The position numbers were made by a program, and so were the translations under genes. A model generated the notes under the pieces. That model was not told the DNA's origin, did not search any database, and saw nothing but the letters and a program-made list of their open reading frames with translations. Positions 10,176-18,763 of a stretch of DNA of 64,000 nt are shown here, one piece after another. Source of the stretch: Marinilabilia salmonicolor (GTDB taxonomy: Bacteria > Bacteroidota > Bacteroidia > Bacteroidales > Marinilabiliaceae); the NCBI RefSeq assembly GCF_003003035.1, contig NZ_PVTS01000004.1:246727-310726 (forward strand), read 5' to 3'. The number at the start of each line of letters is the position of its first letter. The stretch's first letter is position 1.

Positions 10176-10355
10176 TAGCCTGGTTTATTCGTAAGTTTTC
10201 GTTGTGAGATGTTGAAATGCCAATAAATTAGGGCAACCGCAGATAAAATTGATGAAGGAAATAGTAAATTATTTTCAAGTCACTTTTATCGAGGACGCCT
10301 GAATTTAGCAGGCAGTTGAACATCGTAACAGATAATTTATGAATAAACTAGGTTA
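10176..10355 (+). repeat. MITE-like repeat family B, copy 2
   Basis: Second 180-bp copy in the same orientation as that at 9555. Its ends are TAGCCTGGTTTATTCGTAA and TTATGAATAAACTAGGTTA, and it shares the internal CCGCAGATAAAATTGAT and TTTTATCGAGGACGCC blocks. Divergence by scattered substitutions suggests it is not a very recent duplicate. Confidence 0.8.
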
Positions 10356-10490
10356 GAGAGCAAATTAAGATTTGAGCTTTTCCTTTGTTATTTGATTCCG
10401 GTTGACAAGGTGAGAAGGTTACATGTTTTTGTTGGCACTTCCATGCAATAGGCAGAGGCTGTCCCTGCTTCTGCTTCCCTCAATTTTTAT

Positions 10491-10498
10491 TATCTTCG
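10491..10498 (+). promoter_or_regulatory. Putative -7 element TATCTTCG of topB
   Basis: One mismatch to TANNTTTG, 27 bp before the topB ATG, a spacing like that of other genes in the window. Confidence 0.4.
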
Positions 10499-10525
10499 CG
10501 CTACATCACCACAATCATCCGCTTT

Positions 10526-12904
10526 ATGAAGGTCTGTATTGCCGAGAAACCCAGTGTTGCCAGAGAAATTGCACGTGTGTTGGGAGCCAAAAACCAACGC
10601 GACGGCTATTATGAAGGAAATAATTTTCAGGTAACCTGGACTTTCGGGCATCTGTGTACACTTAAAGAACCGCATGATTACACGCCCGATTGGAAACGCT
10701 GGCGGATGCATTCCCTGCCCATGGTTCCTTCCAAATTTGGGATTAAGCTACTGAGCAATCAGGGAGTGGTGAAGCAGTTTCGCACCATCAGTCAGTTGGT
10801 GGAGAAAGCCGATGAGGTAATAAACTGCGGTGATGCCGGCCAGGAGGGAGAGGTGATTCAACGATGGGTATTGCAGAAAGCAGCTTGTAAATGTCCGGTA
10901 AAACGCTTGTGGGTATCTTCTCTGACTGAGGATGCCCTGAAGGATGGTTTTGCCAAACTACGTGATGCGAAAGAGTTTGACAGACTTTATGCCGCCGGTA
11001 GCATGCGGGCCATTGGCGACTGGCTGCTTGGAATTAATGCAACTCGGCTCTATACCCTTAAATATGGTCAGCAGGGACAGGTGCTCTCTATCGGACGTGT
11101 TCAAACCCCTACGCTGGCGTTGATTGTTGATCGTCACAAGGAGATTGAGAATTTTGTACCACAAACATATTGGGAACTTAAAACGACCTATAAAGAGGTG
11201 GTTTTCTCAGCTACCAGCGGAAAATTCTTTAAAAAAGAGGAAGCGTTGGAAGCCATGGAGATTATTAAGGATAAAGAGTTTGAAATAACCGATTTTAATC
11301 GGAAAAAGGGAAAAGAAGCGCCTCCGCGTTTGTTTGACCTGACTGCTTTGCAGGTTGAATGTAACAAGCGGTTTGGTTTTTCGGCTGATGAAACCCTTAA
11401 ATTGATTCAGGCTCTTTACGAAAAGAAAGCCACCACCTATCCGCGTGTGGATACCACTTACCTGAGTGATGATATTTATCCTAAAGTTGCATCAACACTC
11501 AAGGGGTTGAAACCATACGAATCATTGACCGCCCCGCTTCTTGATAAAAAAATCAGGAAGTCCAAAAAGGTGTTCGACAACAGTAAGGTCACTGATCACC
11601 ATGCCATCATTCCCACCGGTCAGATTCCCCAGAACCTCAGTCGCAACGAAAAAATGGTTTTTGATACCGTCGCTCGTCGCTTTATTGCTGCTTTCTGGCC
11701 CGATGCCACCATCTCTACCACTACGGTGGAGGGTAAAGTGGAGAAGGTGAAGTTTAAAACATCCGGTAAGCAGATTGTGGATCCCGGATGGCGCGAGGTG
11801 TATAAAAAGGATTCGGCAGGTAAGAAACCGGGCGACGACAATGTGCTTCCGGATTTTGAGAAAGGGGAGATGGGGCCGCACACACCGGATCTTCAGGAAA
11901 AGGAAACGCAGCCTCCTAAGCCTTATACGGAGGCCACTTTGCTTAGGGCTATGGAAACAGCCGGTAAGCAGGTGGATGATGAAGAGTTACGTGACCTGAT
12001 GAAGGAAAACGGCATTGGACGGCCATCTACCCGGGCAGCCATCATTGAAACTCTTTTTAAAAGACGATATATTACCAAAAATCGTAAGAGTCTGTCCCCT
12101 ACAGTTACCGGTATTCAACTTATCGACAGTGTGAAAAATGATATGCTTAAGTCTGTGGAATTAACCGGTTTATGGGAGAAAAAACTCCGTGACATAGAGC
12201 GTGGTAACTATGATGTAAAAGCTTTTATGGAGGAGATGAAAGAGATGGTTGCCGGCGTGGTGCAGGTGGTGAAGAACGATCGTTCGGCACGAAAAATTGA
12301 AGTGACTGAGGAGCAGAAAAAGGCAGCTGCTGCCAAAGAACAGGCTCAAAAACAGGAATCCAAAAGTGAAGCTGCTGATGATAGTAAGTTGTCTTGTCCC
12401 CGGTGCGGTGAAGGAAAAATGGTAAAGGGGAAGAATGCATGGGGATGTACCAGATACCGGGAGGGGTGTAAAACAATTATTCCATTTGAGTATCTTAACA
12501 AGGTGCTGACAGATAAACAGGTGGAGGCTTTGCTGATCAAGGGAAAAACTCCCTTGATAAAAGGGTTCGAAGTGGAGGGGGAAAAGGTGGATGGGAAATT
12601 ATTACTGGATGATAACTACCAACTCCGTCTGGAGAAAGATGAAACACCGGTATGGAAATGCCCCAAATGTGGTCACGGGATAATAATAAAAGGAAAAAAT
12701 GCCTGGGGCTGTAACCGTTACCATGAGGGATGCCGGGTGCTTATTCCGTTTGTTTTTATGGATAAGAAATTGACCGATAAGCAGGCTGGTGACCTTGTAT
12801 TGAATGGCAAAACAAATGTGCTGAAAGGATTTAAAACTCCCGATGGGACAGAGAAAAAAGGGCGTATTACCTGGAATGATAGTTATCAACTGGTTTTGGA
12901 ATGA
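10526..12904 (+). CDS. topB: DNA topoisomerase III (type IA)
   Basis: A type IA topoisomerase that breaks one strand through a 5'-phosphotyrosine and decatenates replication or recombination intermediates. The TOPRIM domain begins MKVCIAEKPSVAREIA and continues to CGDAGQEGE; the active-site Tyr is 305 in TTYPRVDTTYL. Two C-terminal zinc-ribbon/topo_C repeats follow (CPRCGEGKMVKGKNAWGC and CPKCGHGIIIKGKNAWGC regions), after a Lys/Glu/Gln-rich linker. The TOPRIM acidic motif reads DAGQEGE rather than the usual DxDxE, replacing the second Asp with Gly; I recall similar DAG motifs in some plasmid-type and Bacteroidota TopB proteins. At 792 residues it is longer than E. coli TopB (about 650). A REP-like repeat starts right after the stop. 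Confidence 0.93.
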   Translation: MKVCIAEKPSVAREIARVLGAKNQRDGYYEGNNFQVTWTFGHLCTLKEPHDYTPDWKRWRMHSLPMVPSKFGIKLLSNQGVVKQFRTISQLVEKADEVINCGDAGQEGEVIQRWVLQKAACKCPVKRLWVSSLTEDALKDGFAKLRDAKEFDRLYAAGSMRAIGDWLLGINATRLYTLKYGQQGQVLSIGRVQTPTLALIVDRHKEIENFVPQTYWELKTTYKEVVFSATSGKFFKKEEALEAMEIIKDKEFEITDFNRKKGKEAPPRLFDLTALQVECNKRFGFSADETLKLIQALYEKKATTYPRVDTTYLSDDIYPKVASTLKGLKPYESLTAPLLDKKIRKSKKVFDNSKVTDHHAIIPTGQIPQNLSRNEKMVFDTVARRFIAAFWPDATISTTTVEGKVEKVKFKTSGKQIVDPGWREVYKKDSAGKKPGDDNVLPDFEKGEMGPHTPDLQEKETQPPKPYTEATLLRAMETAGKQVDDEELRDLMKENGIGRPSTRAAIIETLFKRRYITKNRKSLSPTVTGIQLIDSVKNDMLKSVELTGLWEKKLRDIERGNYDVKAFMEEMKEMVAGVVQVVKNDRSARKIEVTEEQKKAAAAKEQAQKQESKSEAADDSKLSCPRCGEGKMVKGKNAWGCTRYREGCKTIIPFEYLNKVLTDKQVEALLIKGKTPLIKGFEVEGEKVDGKLLLDDNYQLRLEKDETPVWKCPKCGHGIIIKGKNAWGCNRYHEGCRVLIPFVFMDKKLTDKQAGDLVLNGKTNVLKGFKTPDGTEKKGRITWNDSYQLVLE

Positions 12905-12905
12905 C

Positions 12906-12999
12906 CAGGTTTGGCGGATTTCAATCCGCCGTTTTTTCTTTAACTGCGGATCGGCGCTCAGTTTTGCTGCTTTGTTTGCCAAAGATTCCGCCGAACCTG
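12906..12999. repeat. REP-like palindromic repeat, copy 2
   Basis: This 94-bp element matches the copy at 4561-4654 in length, orientation and order of blocks (CAGGT, GGCGGATT-AATCCGCC hairpin, GGCGCTCAG-TTTGCTGCTTTG block, ATTCCGCCGAACCTG end). It lies between the stop codons of two converging genes and could help end both transcripts. Confidence 0.85.
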
Positions 13000-13010
13000 A
13001 TTAATAAAAT

Positions 13011-14006
13011 TTATCCTTTCTTTTCCTGAAAAACAAAATTTGTAATTTTCAGCTGCTCCCCGTTTTTCCATCTGTATGCTGCCAATAGTCCGCCATTGGC
13101 TACACAATTGTCCACGCAACAGACATTGGGTGATGGAAGCATTCGATCGGAGGGCATACAATAATGTCCCACAAAAACAGGTACCTCTTTTTCGGTATAA
13201 ACCTTAAACGGAAAAAGTATTTCCGGAGGTACGGTATAGGTGGGCAGCGTAAACTTGTTGCCGTAGCTGATTTCCTTAAATGTTTTGCCCGTCGGATCCT
13301 GCCACCAGCGAATACGGAAATTGGTGCGCCTTATATTTCGATCGTCTTTTATTATGAGGTCGTGTGGCAGGTTGATCTCAATACCCCGGGTGGTTTGCCT
13401 CACTGCTTCGGCAAACGGGGAGTCATGGTCAAATATCTTTTGTAAAAGTTTTTTGGTGAGTTTCTTGTTTTGGAGTTTTTCGTTAATTATGCTCTTGTTA
13501 TGGTCGGACCAGTAGGCATGAGTTACTTTAAATGTTCCGAAATCAAGAAAAAAAGGCAGGCGTCGTATCCATTTCAGATCATCTTTTAATAATTCTTTCT
13601 CATAGAGATATTCCTGCTTAATGCGGTCCATTATTTTTTTGTTGGAACCGGTAGCCGGTTTAAAAGTTTTACCCTCATCATTCTTTGTAAAGTGACCTAT
13701 GACATTGAGTTCATGGTTCCCGATTACTGCATATCCGGTTTGGTTTTCTACCATTTTTCTGATGATGGAGATGGTGCGTCGGGTTTCTGGTCCGCGGCAG
13801 GTGAAATCACCCACAAAAACAGCTTTGCGTTTGTCGTGGATATAAACTCCGTTTATTTCTTTGTAGTCCAGTTGCTTCAGCAGAGCTGTTAATTCCTCTG
13901 CATACCCGTGGACATCACCTATTATGTCAAAACCTTCCGGTTTAGGTAATTCTTCACCGGAGACTTTGGTGCCATCGATTGTCTTTGAGATCAACTTTGT
14001 TATCAT
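13011..14006 (-). CDS. Calcineurin-like metallophosphoesterase with an altered metal motif
   Basis: A cytosolic phosphoesterase of the PPP/ApaH-PrpE type. GDVHG is at residues 30-34, GDFTCRGP begins at 66 and GNHE lies at 96-99. The usual second motif is GDxxDRG; here the Asp of DRG is Cys70, an uncommon change beside the metal site. The bridging Asp67 is kept, so the enzyme may still be active. The C-terminal part ends with VPVFVGHYCMP, matching the late GHxH-like metal motif in altered form. Candidate substrates in the family are diadenosine polyphosphates or phosphoproteins; the real one is unknown. Its -7 element is only four bases before the ATG. Confidence 0.85.
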   Translation of the reverse strand: MITKLISKTIDGTKVSGEELPKPEGFDIIGDVHGYAEELTALLKQLDYKEINGVYIHDKRKAVFVGDFTCRGPETRRTISIIRKMVENQTGYAVIGNHELNVIGHFTKNDEGKTFKPATGSNKKIMDRIKQEYLYEKELLKDDLKWIRRLPFFLDFGTFKVTHAYWSDHNKSIINEKLQNKKLTKKLLQKIFDHDSPFAEAVRQTTRGIEINLPHDLIIKDDRNIRRTNFRIRWWQDPTGKTFKEISYGNKFTLPTYTVPPEILFPFKVYTEKEVPVFVGHYCMPSDRMLPSPNVCCVDNCVANGGLLAAYRWKNGEQLKITNFVFQEKKG

Positions 14007-14010
14007 AGAG

Positions 14011-14018
14011 CAAATATA
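14011..14018 (-). promoter_or_regulatory. Putative -7 element TATATTTG of the metallophosphoesterase gene
   Basis: Exact TANNTTTG on the minus strand, followed after four bases by ATG, which would give a leaderless or near-leaderless message. Confidence 0.45.
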
Positions 14019-14213
14019 AAATGTTCTGTTGTTTTGGAAAATATTAGATGAATAAGTTTATTCTGCTTTATTGATTTAGTCGATCTTTGATTCATGAGTT
14101 GTCGCCTTTCCCGGATATTTCTTCTTCTTTGTTTTGAACAAAGCCCGGTCTTCATCTCTTTAAAACAATAGAAAAATAAAATGTGTTACAGTTGTGTTAG
14201 TCTGGTCTGAAAT

Positions 14214-15191
14214 ATGAAGAAAAAAATAAACTGGGGAATCATCGGGTGTGGTAATGTAACCGAATATAAAAGTGGTCCTGCATTTAATAAAGTGGAGGGA
14301 TCAAATCTGGTAGCAGTGATGCGCCGTGATGCAGAGTTAGCTAAAGACTATGCACATCGCCATAATGTGCCTAAGTGGTATAGCAATGCGGATGATTTGA
14401 TTAATGATAAAGATGTTAATGCCATCTATATAGCTACTCCGCCTTCCAGTCATGCCATGTATGCCATTAAGGCGATGAAAGCCGGCAAACCGGTGTATGT
14501 GGAAAAACCCATGGCAGCCACTTATGAGCAATGCCGGGAGATGAATGCCGTAAGTAAAGAGACGGGAGTTCCTTTGTTTGTGGCTTATTATCGTCGTACG
14601 CTTCCGGGGTTTCGAAAAGTGAAGACATTAGTTGAAGATGGTACCATTGGCCGCCCCTTGCTGGTAAATATTATGTTGGTACGGCCGGCTTCTCCTGCCG
14701 AAAGCGATAAGGATAGCCCCATCTGGAGGGTGCAACCCGATGTTGCCGGAGGAGGTATTTTCTACGATCTGGCTTCTCATCAACTTGATTTTCTTGATTT
14801 TTTGTTTGGTCCGGTGAAAAATGTCTCCGGATTAGCACGGAATTTCGGTCATCTGTATAAAGCTGAAGATACTGTGGTGGCTCAAATGGAGTTCGAAAAC
14901 GGAGTGCTTGGTTCAGGAACCTGGAGTTTTGTGAGTGATCATTCATCTAAGCGCGATGTCATCGAAATTATCGGAACCAAAGGGCGCATTGAGTTCTCAA
15001 CTTTTGGGCATGAACCGGTTTTGCTCTTTAAAGAACGGGATTTTCTTGAATTTCCATACATTAATCCCGAGAATATCCAATACAATTTGATTCAGAATGT
15101 GGTAGATGCTATTCGTGGAGATACAGAATGCGTTAGTACCGGTATCACGGCCGCACGCACCAATCTTGTGATGGAGAAAATTGTGTATTAG
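14214..15191 (+). CDS. Gfo/Idh/MocA-family NAD(P)-dependent oxidoreductase
   Basis: A Rossmann-fold dehydrogenase of the glucose-fructose oxidoreductase/inositol dehydrogenase group. The dinucleotide motif GIIGCGNV starts at residue 8 and the active-site EKP lies at 97-99 (YVEKPMA). The C-terminal alpha/beta domain contains GGGIFYDLASHQLDFLDFLFG with the conserved His. No signal peptide is present, so it is cytosolic. Substrates in this family are sugars and polyols, and no neighbour points to one. The reading frame ends in a short tail that reaches the REP-like cluster three bases downstream. Confidence 0.92.
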   Translation: MKKKINWGIIGCGNVTEYKSGPAFNKVEGSNLVAVMRRDAELAKDYAHRHNVPKWYSNADDLINDKDVNAIYIATPPSSHAMYAIKAMKAGKPVYVEKPMAATYEQCREMNAVSKETGVPLFVAYYRRTLPGFRKVKTLVEDGTIGRPLLVNIMLVRPASPAESDKDSPIWRVQPDVAGGGIFYDLASHQLDFLDFLFGPVKNVSGLARNFGHLYKAEDTVVAQMEFENGVLGSGTWSFVSDHSSKRDVIEIIGTKGRIEFSTFGHEPVLLFKERDFLEFPYINPENIQYNLIQNVVDAIRGDTECVSTGITAARTNLVMEKIVY

Positions 15192-15193
15192 GA

Positions 15194-15426
15194 GTGGTGG
15201 ATTCTTTGGAAAGCAAAGAAGCAAGGCTGAGCGCCGATCCGCCGTTTCAGGTTCAGCGGAATCTTTAGGTTTGGCGGATTCCAATCCGCCATTTAAGGTT
15301 TGGCGTACTCCAATCTCCCGTTTCAGGTTTGGCGGATTCCAATCCGCCATTTCTGCATGGCGAACAGCACACCGCCAACAGGAGCGTGACTTTAACGAGA
15401 AGGCGGACAGGAGTCCGCCAAACCTG
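15194..15426. repeat. REP-like repeat cluster on the 3' side of the RAYT gene
   Basis: The cluster starts with the inverted form of the 94-bp repeat (GATTCTTTGG...GCTGAGCGCCGATCCGCC). It then has two hairpins GGCGGATTCCAATCCGCC and closes with GGCGGACAGGAGTCCGCC. Bases 15244-15354 are a direct repeat of 16211-16323 (about 113 bp, only a few differences). Confidence 0.85.
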
Positions 15427-15442
15427 TTACTGTATCGGGAAC

Positions 15443-16114
15443 TTATTCCGTCCAATCAATATAATCTTTATGACACCAGTCGCCAGGCCAATTTGCCCAA
15501 TGTTTACAAAGGCCAGCTTTTACGGGGTTATTCAGCGTGTAAACAATTGCATTTTTTAGATGATTTTGATCTCGGATAGTGGTATCAAAACTTTCTTTTT
15601 GCCACAATCGTCCATTCCTGTTTTCGCGGAGGTTGATTCTGGATGCGGTGTATTTCTTTACAGAACTTAATACGTCCTGAAGATATACCGTTTGATTAGT
15701 CATGTCAGTTGTGTTAACCCCAATAACCCAATGTATGTGATTTGGCATAATTGAAAAGGCAAAATTTGAGATTTTATTTTTCTCCCAATAGAATAGAGAT
15801 TCTTTGATTAGGTCTGTATAAACTTTCTTGGATAAATCCACTTCAGATTTTCTTTGTGCATCCAAAAATTCATGAAAGGTTTTCAGTTTTTTTCTGCGTA
15901 TTTGGTTGTATTGTTTCTTCAGGTAATCTATTTTAGATACTTCGCCCTCTTTTTTACGAGCCTGTTCAATCTTTGTTTTTGCTGATTCAAGTTGTAAAGA
16001 ATATTTTTCGAATGCATGAGCAGGAATGGCATTTTTTAAACTCCACGTTATGAAAAAATCTTGTCCGGGAGTATGAAAATGAGGAAGTCGATGGCGGTAT
16101 TGTTCTTTTTTCAT
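15443..16114 (-). CDS. REP-associated tyrosine transposase (RAYT), IS200-like Y1 family
   Basis: A TnpA_REP-type single-strand transposase. The HUH motif is HIH at residues 126-128 in IMPNHIHWVIG. The conserved C-terminal block is WQKESFDTTIRD followed by VYTLNNPVKAGL, whose Tyr192 is the likely nucleophile. At 223 residues it is longer than typical RAYTs, because of a Lys/Glu-rich helical insert (about 40-110) before the HUH strand. ATG 16114 is chosen; an upstream TTG frame runs into the REP sequence and is unlikely to be translated. The gene is intact, and REP-like repeats flank it on both sides, the arrangement known as a REPtron in gamma-proteobacteria. Its probable role is mobilising or maintaining these repeats. 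Confidence 0.88.
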   Translation of the reverse strand: MKKEQYRHRLPHFHTPGQDFFITWSLKNAIPAHAFEKYSLQLESAKTKIEQARKKEGEVSKIDYLKKQYNQIRRKKLKTFHEFLDAQRKSEVDLSKKVYTDLIKESLFYWEKNKISNFAFSIMPNHIHWVIGVNTTDMTNQTVYLQDVLSSVKKYTASRINLRENRNGRLWQKESFDTTIRDQNHLKNAIVYTLNNPVKAGLCKHWANWPGDWCHKDYIDWTE

Positions 16115-16185
16115 GATGGGAAAGGATTTTTCGTATATGAAAATAGTGATTTTAACAAAAGAAGTCAACTCTTGCGTGTAGGATT

Positions 16186-16323
16186 CAGGTGCGGCGAATT
16201 CCAATCCGCGGTTTCAGGTTCAGCGGACTCTTTAGGTTTGGCGGATTCCAATCCGCCATTTAAGGTTTGGCGTACTCCAATCTCCCGTTTAAGGGTTGGC
16301 GGATTCCAATCCGCCATTTCTGC
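16186..16323. repeat. REP-like repeat cluster on the 5' side of the RAYT gene
   Basis: It contains two exact GGCGGATTCCAATCCGCC hairpins and a decayed one (GGCGAATTCCAATCCGCG). Bases 16211-16323 repeat 15244-15354 in direct orientation. It separates the RAYT start from the divergent ffh promoter. Confidence 0.85.
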
Positions 16324-16365
16324 CTTTCTTTAGATTTTATTATTCCATAATCCCATATATTTTTC

Positions 16366-16373
16366 TATTTTTG
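16366..16373 (+). promoter_or_regulatory. Putative -7 element TATTTTTG of ffh
   Basis: Exact TANNTTTG, 25 bp before the ffh ATG at 16399. Confidence 0.6.
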
Positions 16374-16398
16374 CAGCAAAATTAAAACCTGAAGAAGG

Positions 16399-17730
16399 AT
16401 GTTTGAGAATCTATCGGATAGACTGGAACGGTCGTTTAAGATATTGAAAGGTCAGGGTACGATCACGGAAATTAATGTGGCCGAGACCCTTAAAGATATT
16501 CGTCGTGCGTTGCTGGATGCCGACGTCAACTTCAAAACTGCTAAGTCTTTTACCGAAACGGTTAAGGACAAAGCCATGGGACAAAATGTGCTGAATGCTG
16601 TGAAGCCACAGCAGATGATGGTAAAGATTGTTCATGATGAGCTGGCAGATTTGATGGGCGGAAGCTCCACCGATATCGAACTTAAAGGAAATCCTGCCGT
16701 TATTCTGATTTCCGGTTTGCAGGGATCGGGAAAGACAACTTTTACCGGAAAACTGGCCAATCTCATCAAAACCAAGCGAGGCAAGCAGCCTTTGTTGGTG
16801 GCCGGTGACGTTTACCGTCCTGCTGCGATCAACCAGCTTCAGGTGCTGGGAGAACAGATTGGAGTTCCGGTTTATACCGAAGAGGGAAATACCGATCCGG
16901 TGAAACTGGCCAAAGATGGTATCAAAGAGGCCAAGTCTAAAGGCCACGATGTAGTCATCATCGATACCGCCGGTCGTCTGGCTATTGATGAGGAGATGAT
17001 GAACGAAATCTCTGCCATCAAAAAAGCTGTGAATCCACACGAGACGTTATTCGTTGTGGACTCCATGACCGGTCAGGATGCCGTAAATACCGCTAAAGAA
17101 TTTAACGATCGTCTGGACTTTGACGGGGTGGTGCTGACCAAGCTCGATGGTGATACCCGTGGTGGTGCTGCCATTTCTATCCGGAGTGTAGTCGATAAGC
17201 CCATTAAGTTTGTTGGTATGGGTGAGAAGATGGATGCACTGGATGTGTTCCACCCCTCACGTATGGCCGACCGGATTCTGGGTATGGGTGATATTGTTTC
17301 GTTGGTTGAAAAAGCTCAGGAACAGTATGATGCCGAAGAGGCTCAGAAACTGCAGAAAAAAATTGCTAAAAATCAATTCAATTTCGACGATTTTCTGAGT
17401 CAGATTAAGCAGATCAAGAAGATGGGTAATCTGAAGGATCTGGCTGCCATGATTCCCGGAATGGGAAAGATGCTGAAGAATGTGGATATTGACGATGATG
17501 CCTTCAAAGGTGTGGAAGCCATCATTTCATCGATGACGCCTGAAGAGCGTCAGCAGCCCACACTGATTAACGGAAGTCGTCGTAAAAGGATTGCTACCGG
17601 TAGCGGAACATCCATTCAGGAAGTCAACCGGCTGATGAAGCAGTTTGAAGATACACGCAAAGCGATGCGCATGATGACACAGGGGAAAAACCTTTCCCGG
17701 ATGATGAGTAACCTCCCCATGGGAAAATAA
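16399..17730 (+). CDS. ffh: Signal recognition particle GTPase Ffh (SRP54)
   Basis: Ffh binds 4.5S RNA and signal sequences and targets ribosomes to FtsY and SecYEG. The N domain (about 1-90) starts [18 protein letters not shown]. The G domain has GLQGSGKTT (P-loop), DTAGRL, and [12 protein letters not shown]. The Met-rich M domain (about 300-443) includes IPGMGKMLK and ends [20 protein letters not shown]. Length and domain order are normal. It has its own promoter and a terminator directly after, so it looks monocistronic. Confidence 0.97.
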   Translation: MFENLSDRLERSFKILKGQGTITEINVAETLKDIRRALLDADVNFKTAKSFTETVKDKAMGQNVLNAVKPQQMMVKIVHDELADLMGGSSTDIELKGNPAVILISGLQGSGKTTFTGKLANLIKTKRGKQPLLVAGDVYRPAAINQLQVLGEQIGVPVYTEEGNTDPVKLAKDGIKEAKSKGHDVVIIDTAGRLAIDEEMMNEISAIKKAVNPHETLFVVDSMTGQDAVNTAKEFNDRLDFDGVVLTKLDGDTRGGAAISIRSVVDKPIKFVGMGEKMDALDVFHPSRMADRILGMGDIVSLVEKAQEQYDAEEAQKLQKKIAKNQFNFDDFLSQIKQIKKMGNLKDLAAMIPGMGKMLKNVDIDDDAFKGVEAIISSMTPEERQQPTLINGSRRKRIATGSGTSIQEVNRLMKQFEDTRKAMRMMTQGKNLSRMMSNLPMGK

Positions 17731-17736
17731 AATATT

Positions 17737-17776
17737 GAAAAAGAGAAGCCGTGCTTGTTGCGACTTCTCTTTTTTG
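17737..17776 (+). terminator. Rho-independent terminator after ffh
   Basis: AAAAAGAGAAG pairs with CTTCTCTTTTT across the loop CCGTGCTTGTTGCGA, and the T-run continues. It lies just before the folD start. Confidence 0.85.
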
Positions 17777-17796
17777 TTTTAAATCAATCCAAAGCT

Positions 17797-18672
17797 ATGC
17801 AATTACTCGACGGAAAAGCAACAGCCCGCAGCATCAAAGATGAGATTGCTGATGAGGTACAACTGATGAAAAAAGGAGGCCTTCGGGAGCCTCACCTGGT
17901 AGCCGTTTTGGTTGGACACGATGGAGGCAGCGAAAGCTATGTGGCCTATAAAATTAAGGACTGCGAAGAGGTCGGTTTTAAATCGTCACTGATTCGTTAT
18001 GAAGATGATGTGACCGAAGAGGAATTGTTGAAGTGTGTGGATAAGCTGAATAATGATCCTGATGTGGATGGCTTTATTGTCCAGTTGCCATTGCCAAAAC
18101 ATATTTCTGAAGAAAAGGTAACGCTGGCTATTGATCCTGCTAAAGATGTGGATGGCTTTCATCCACAGAATGTAGGACAAATGACTATGGGGCTGCCGGC
18201 TTTTGTATCCGCTACTCCCCAGGGAATTATGGAACTTATTAAGCGATACAATATCGAAACTTCAGGAAAGCATGTGGTTGTTTTGGGGCGTAGCAATATT
18301 GTAGGTCGTCCTATGAGTATATTGCTTTCACTGAAGAGTAATCCCGGCAATGCTACGGTTACTGTATGTCACAGTCGCACCAGGAATCTGAAAGAGATTT
18401 GTCTGCAGGCAGATATTCTGATTGCCGCTTTGGGAAGTCCTCATTTTGTGACCGCTGAAATGGTGAAAGAGGGCGCAGTAGTGATTGATGTTGGTACCAC
18501 TCGTCTGCCTTCCGATAAAACCAAATCCGGCTTTAAACTTACGGGAGATGTGGTGTTTGATGAAGTTGCTCCCAAGGCCGCTTATATCACTCCTGTTCCC
18601 GGAGGCGTAGGCCCGATGACACGGGCTTCTTTACTGATTAATACCCTGAAGGCTGCAAAAAGCAGAATGTAA
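17797..18672 (+). CDS. folD: Bifunctional methylenetetrahydrofolate dehydrogenase / methenyltetrahydrofolate cyclohydrolase
   Basis: FolD interconverts 5,10-methylene- and 10-formyl-THF for purine and formyl-Met synthesis. Visible signatures are the [14 protein letters not shown] region with the catalytic Lys, the VQLPLPKHI block, the [12 protein letters not shown] block, the NAD(P)-binding [14 protein letters not shown] and the C-terminal [13 protein letters not shown]. The ATG at 17797 starts the conserved QLLDGK; an upstream in-frame start overlaps the ffh terminator and is rejected. 291 residues is the normal size. Confidence 0.97.
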   Translation: MQLLDGKATARSIKDEIADEVQLMKKGGLREPHLVAVLVGHDGGSESYVAYKIKDCEEVGFKSSLIRYEDDVTEEELLKCVDKLNNDPDVDGFIVQLPLPKHISEEKVTLAIDPAKDVDGFHPQNVGQMTMGLPAFVSATPQGIMELIKRYNIETSGKHVVVLGRSNIVGRPMSILLSLKSNPGNATVTVCHSRTRNLKEICLQADILIAALGSPHFVTAEMVKEGAVVIDVGTTRLPSDKTKSGFKLTGDVVFDEVAPKAAYITPVPGGVGPMTRASLLINTLKAAKSRM

Positions 18673-18704
18673 CTTTGAATTAAGAATCCTCCTTTATATT
18701 TGAC

Positions 18705-18742
18705 AAAAACCGGATGTTCTGTAGAAGGACATCCGGTTTTTT
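18705..18742. terminator. Bidirectional terminator between folD and the GIN-domain gene
   Basis: AAAAACCGGATGT pairs with ACATCCGGTTTTT across an 11-base loop, followed by a T-run. It fits the converging genes on both sides. Confidence 0.9.
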
Positions 18743-18763
18743 ACATTTCGTTAATTATAGCAA

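Noticed and set aside
15181..15579. 132-codon plus-strand frame through the REP cluster and the 3' end of the RAYT gene
   Set aside because: The frame translates repeat DNA (residues repeat with the hairpins) and runs antisense to the RAYT gene.
16115..16204. 30-residue N-terminal extension of the RAYT from a TTG start
   Set aside because: The extension lies partly in REP sequence; the ATG at 16114 begins the part that looks like the family.
15194..16323. CRISPR array suggested by repeated palindromes
   Set aside because: Spacing is irregular, spacers are related to each other, and there are no cas genes; the pattern is REP-like.
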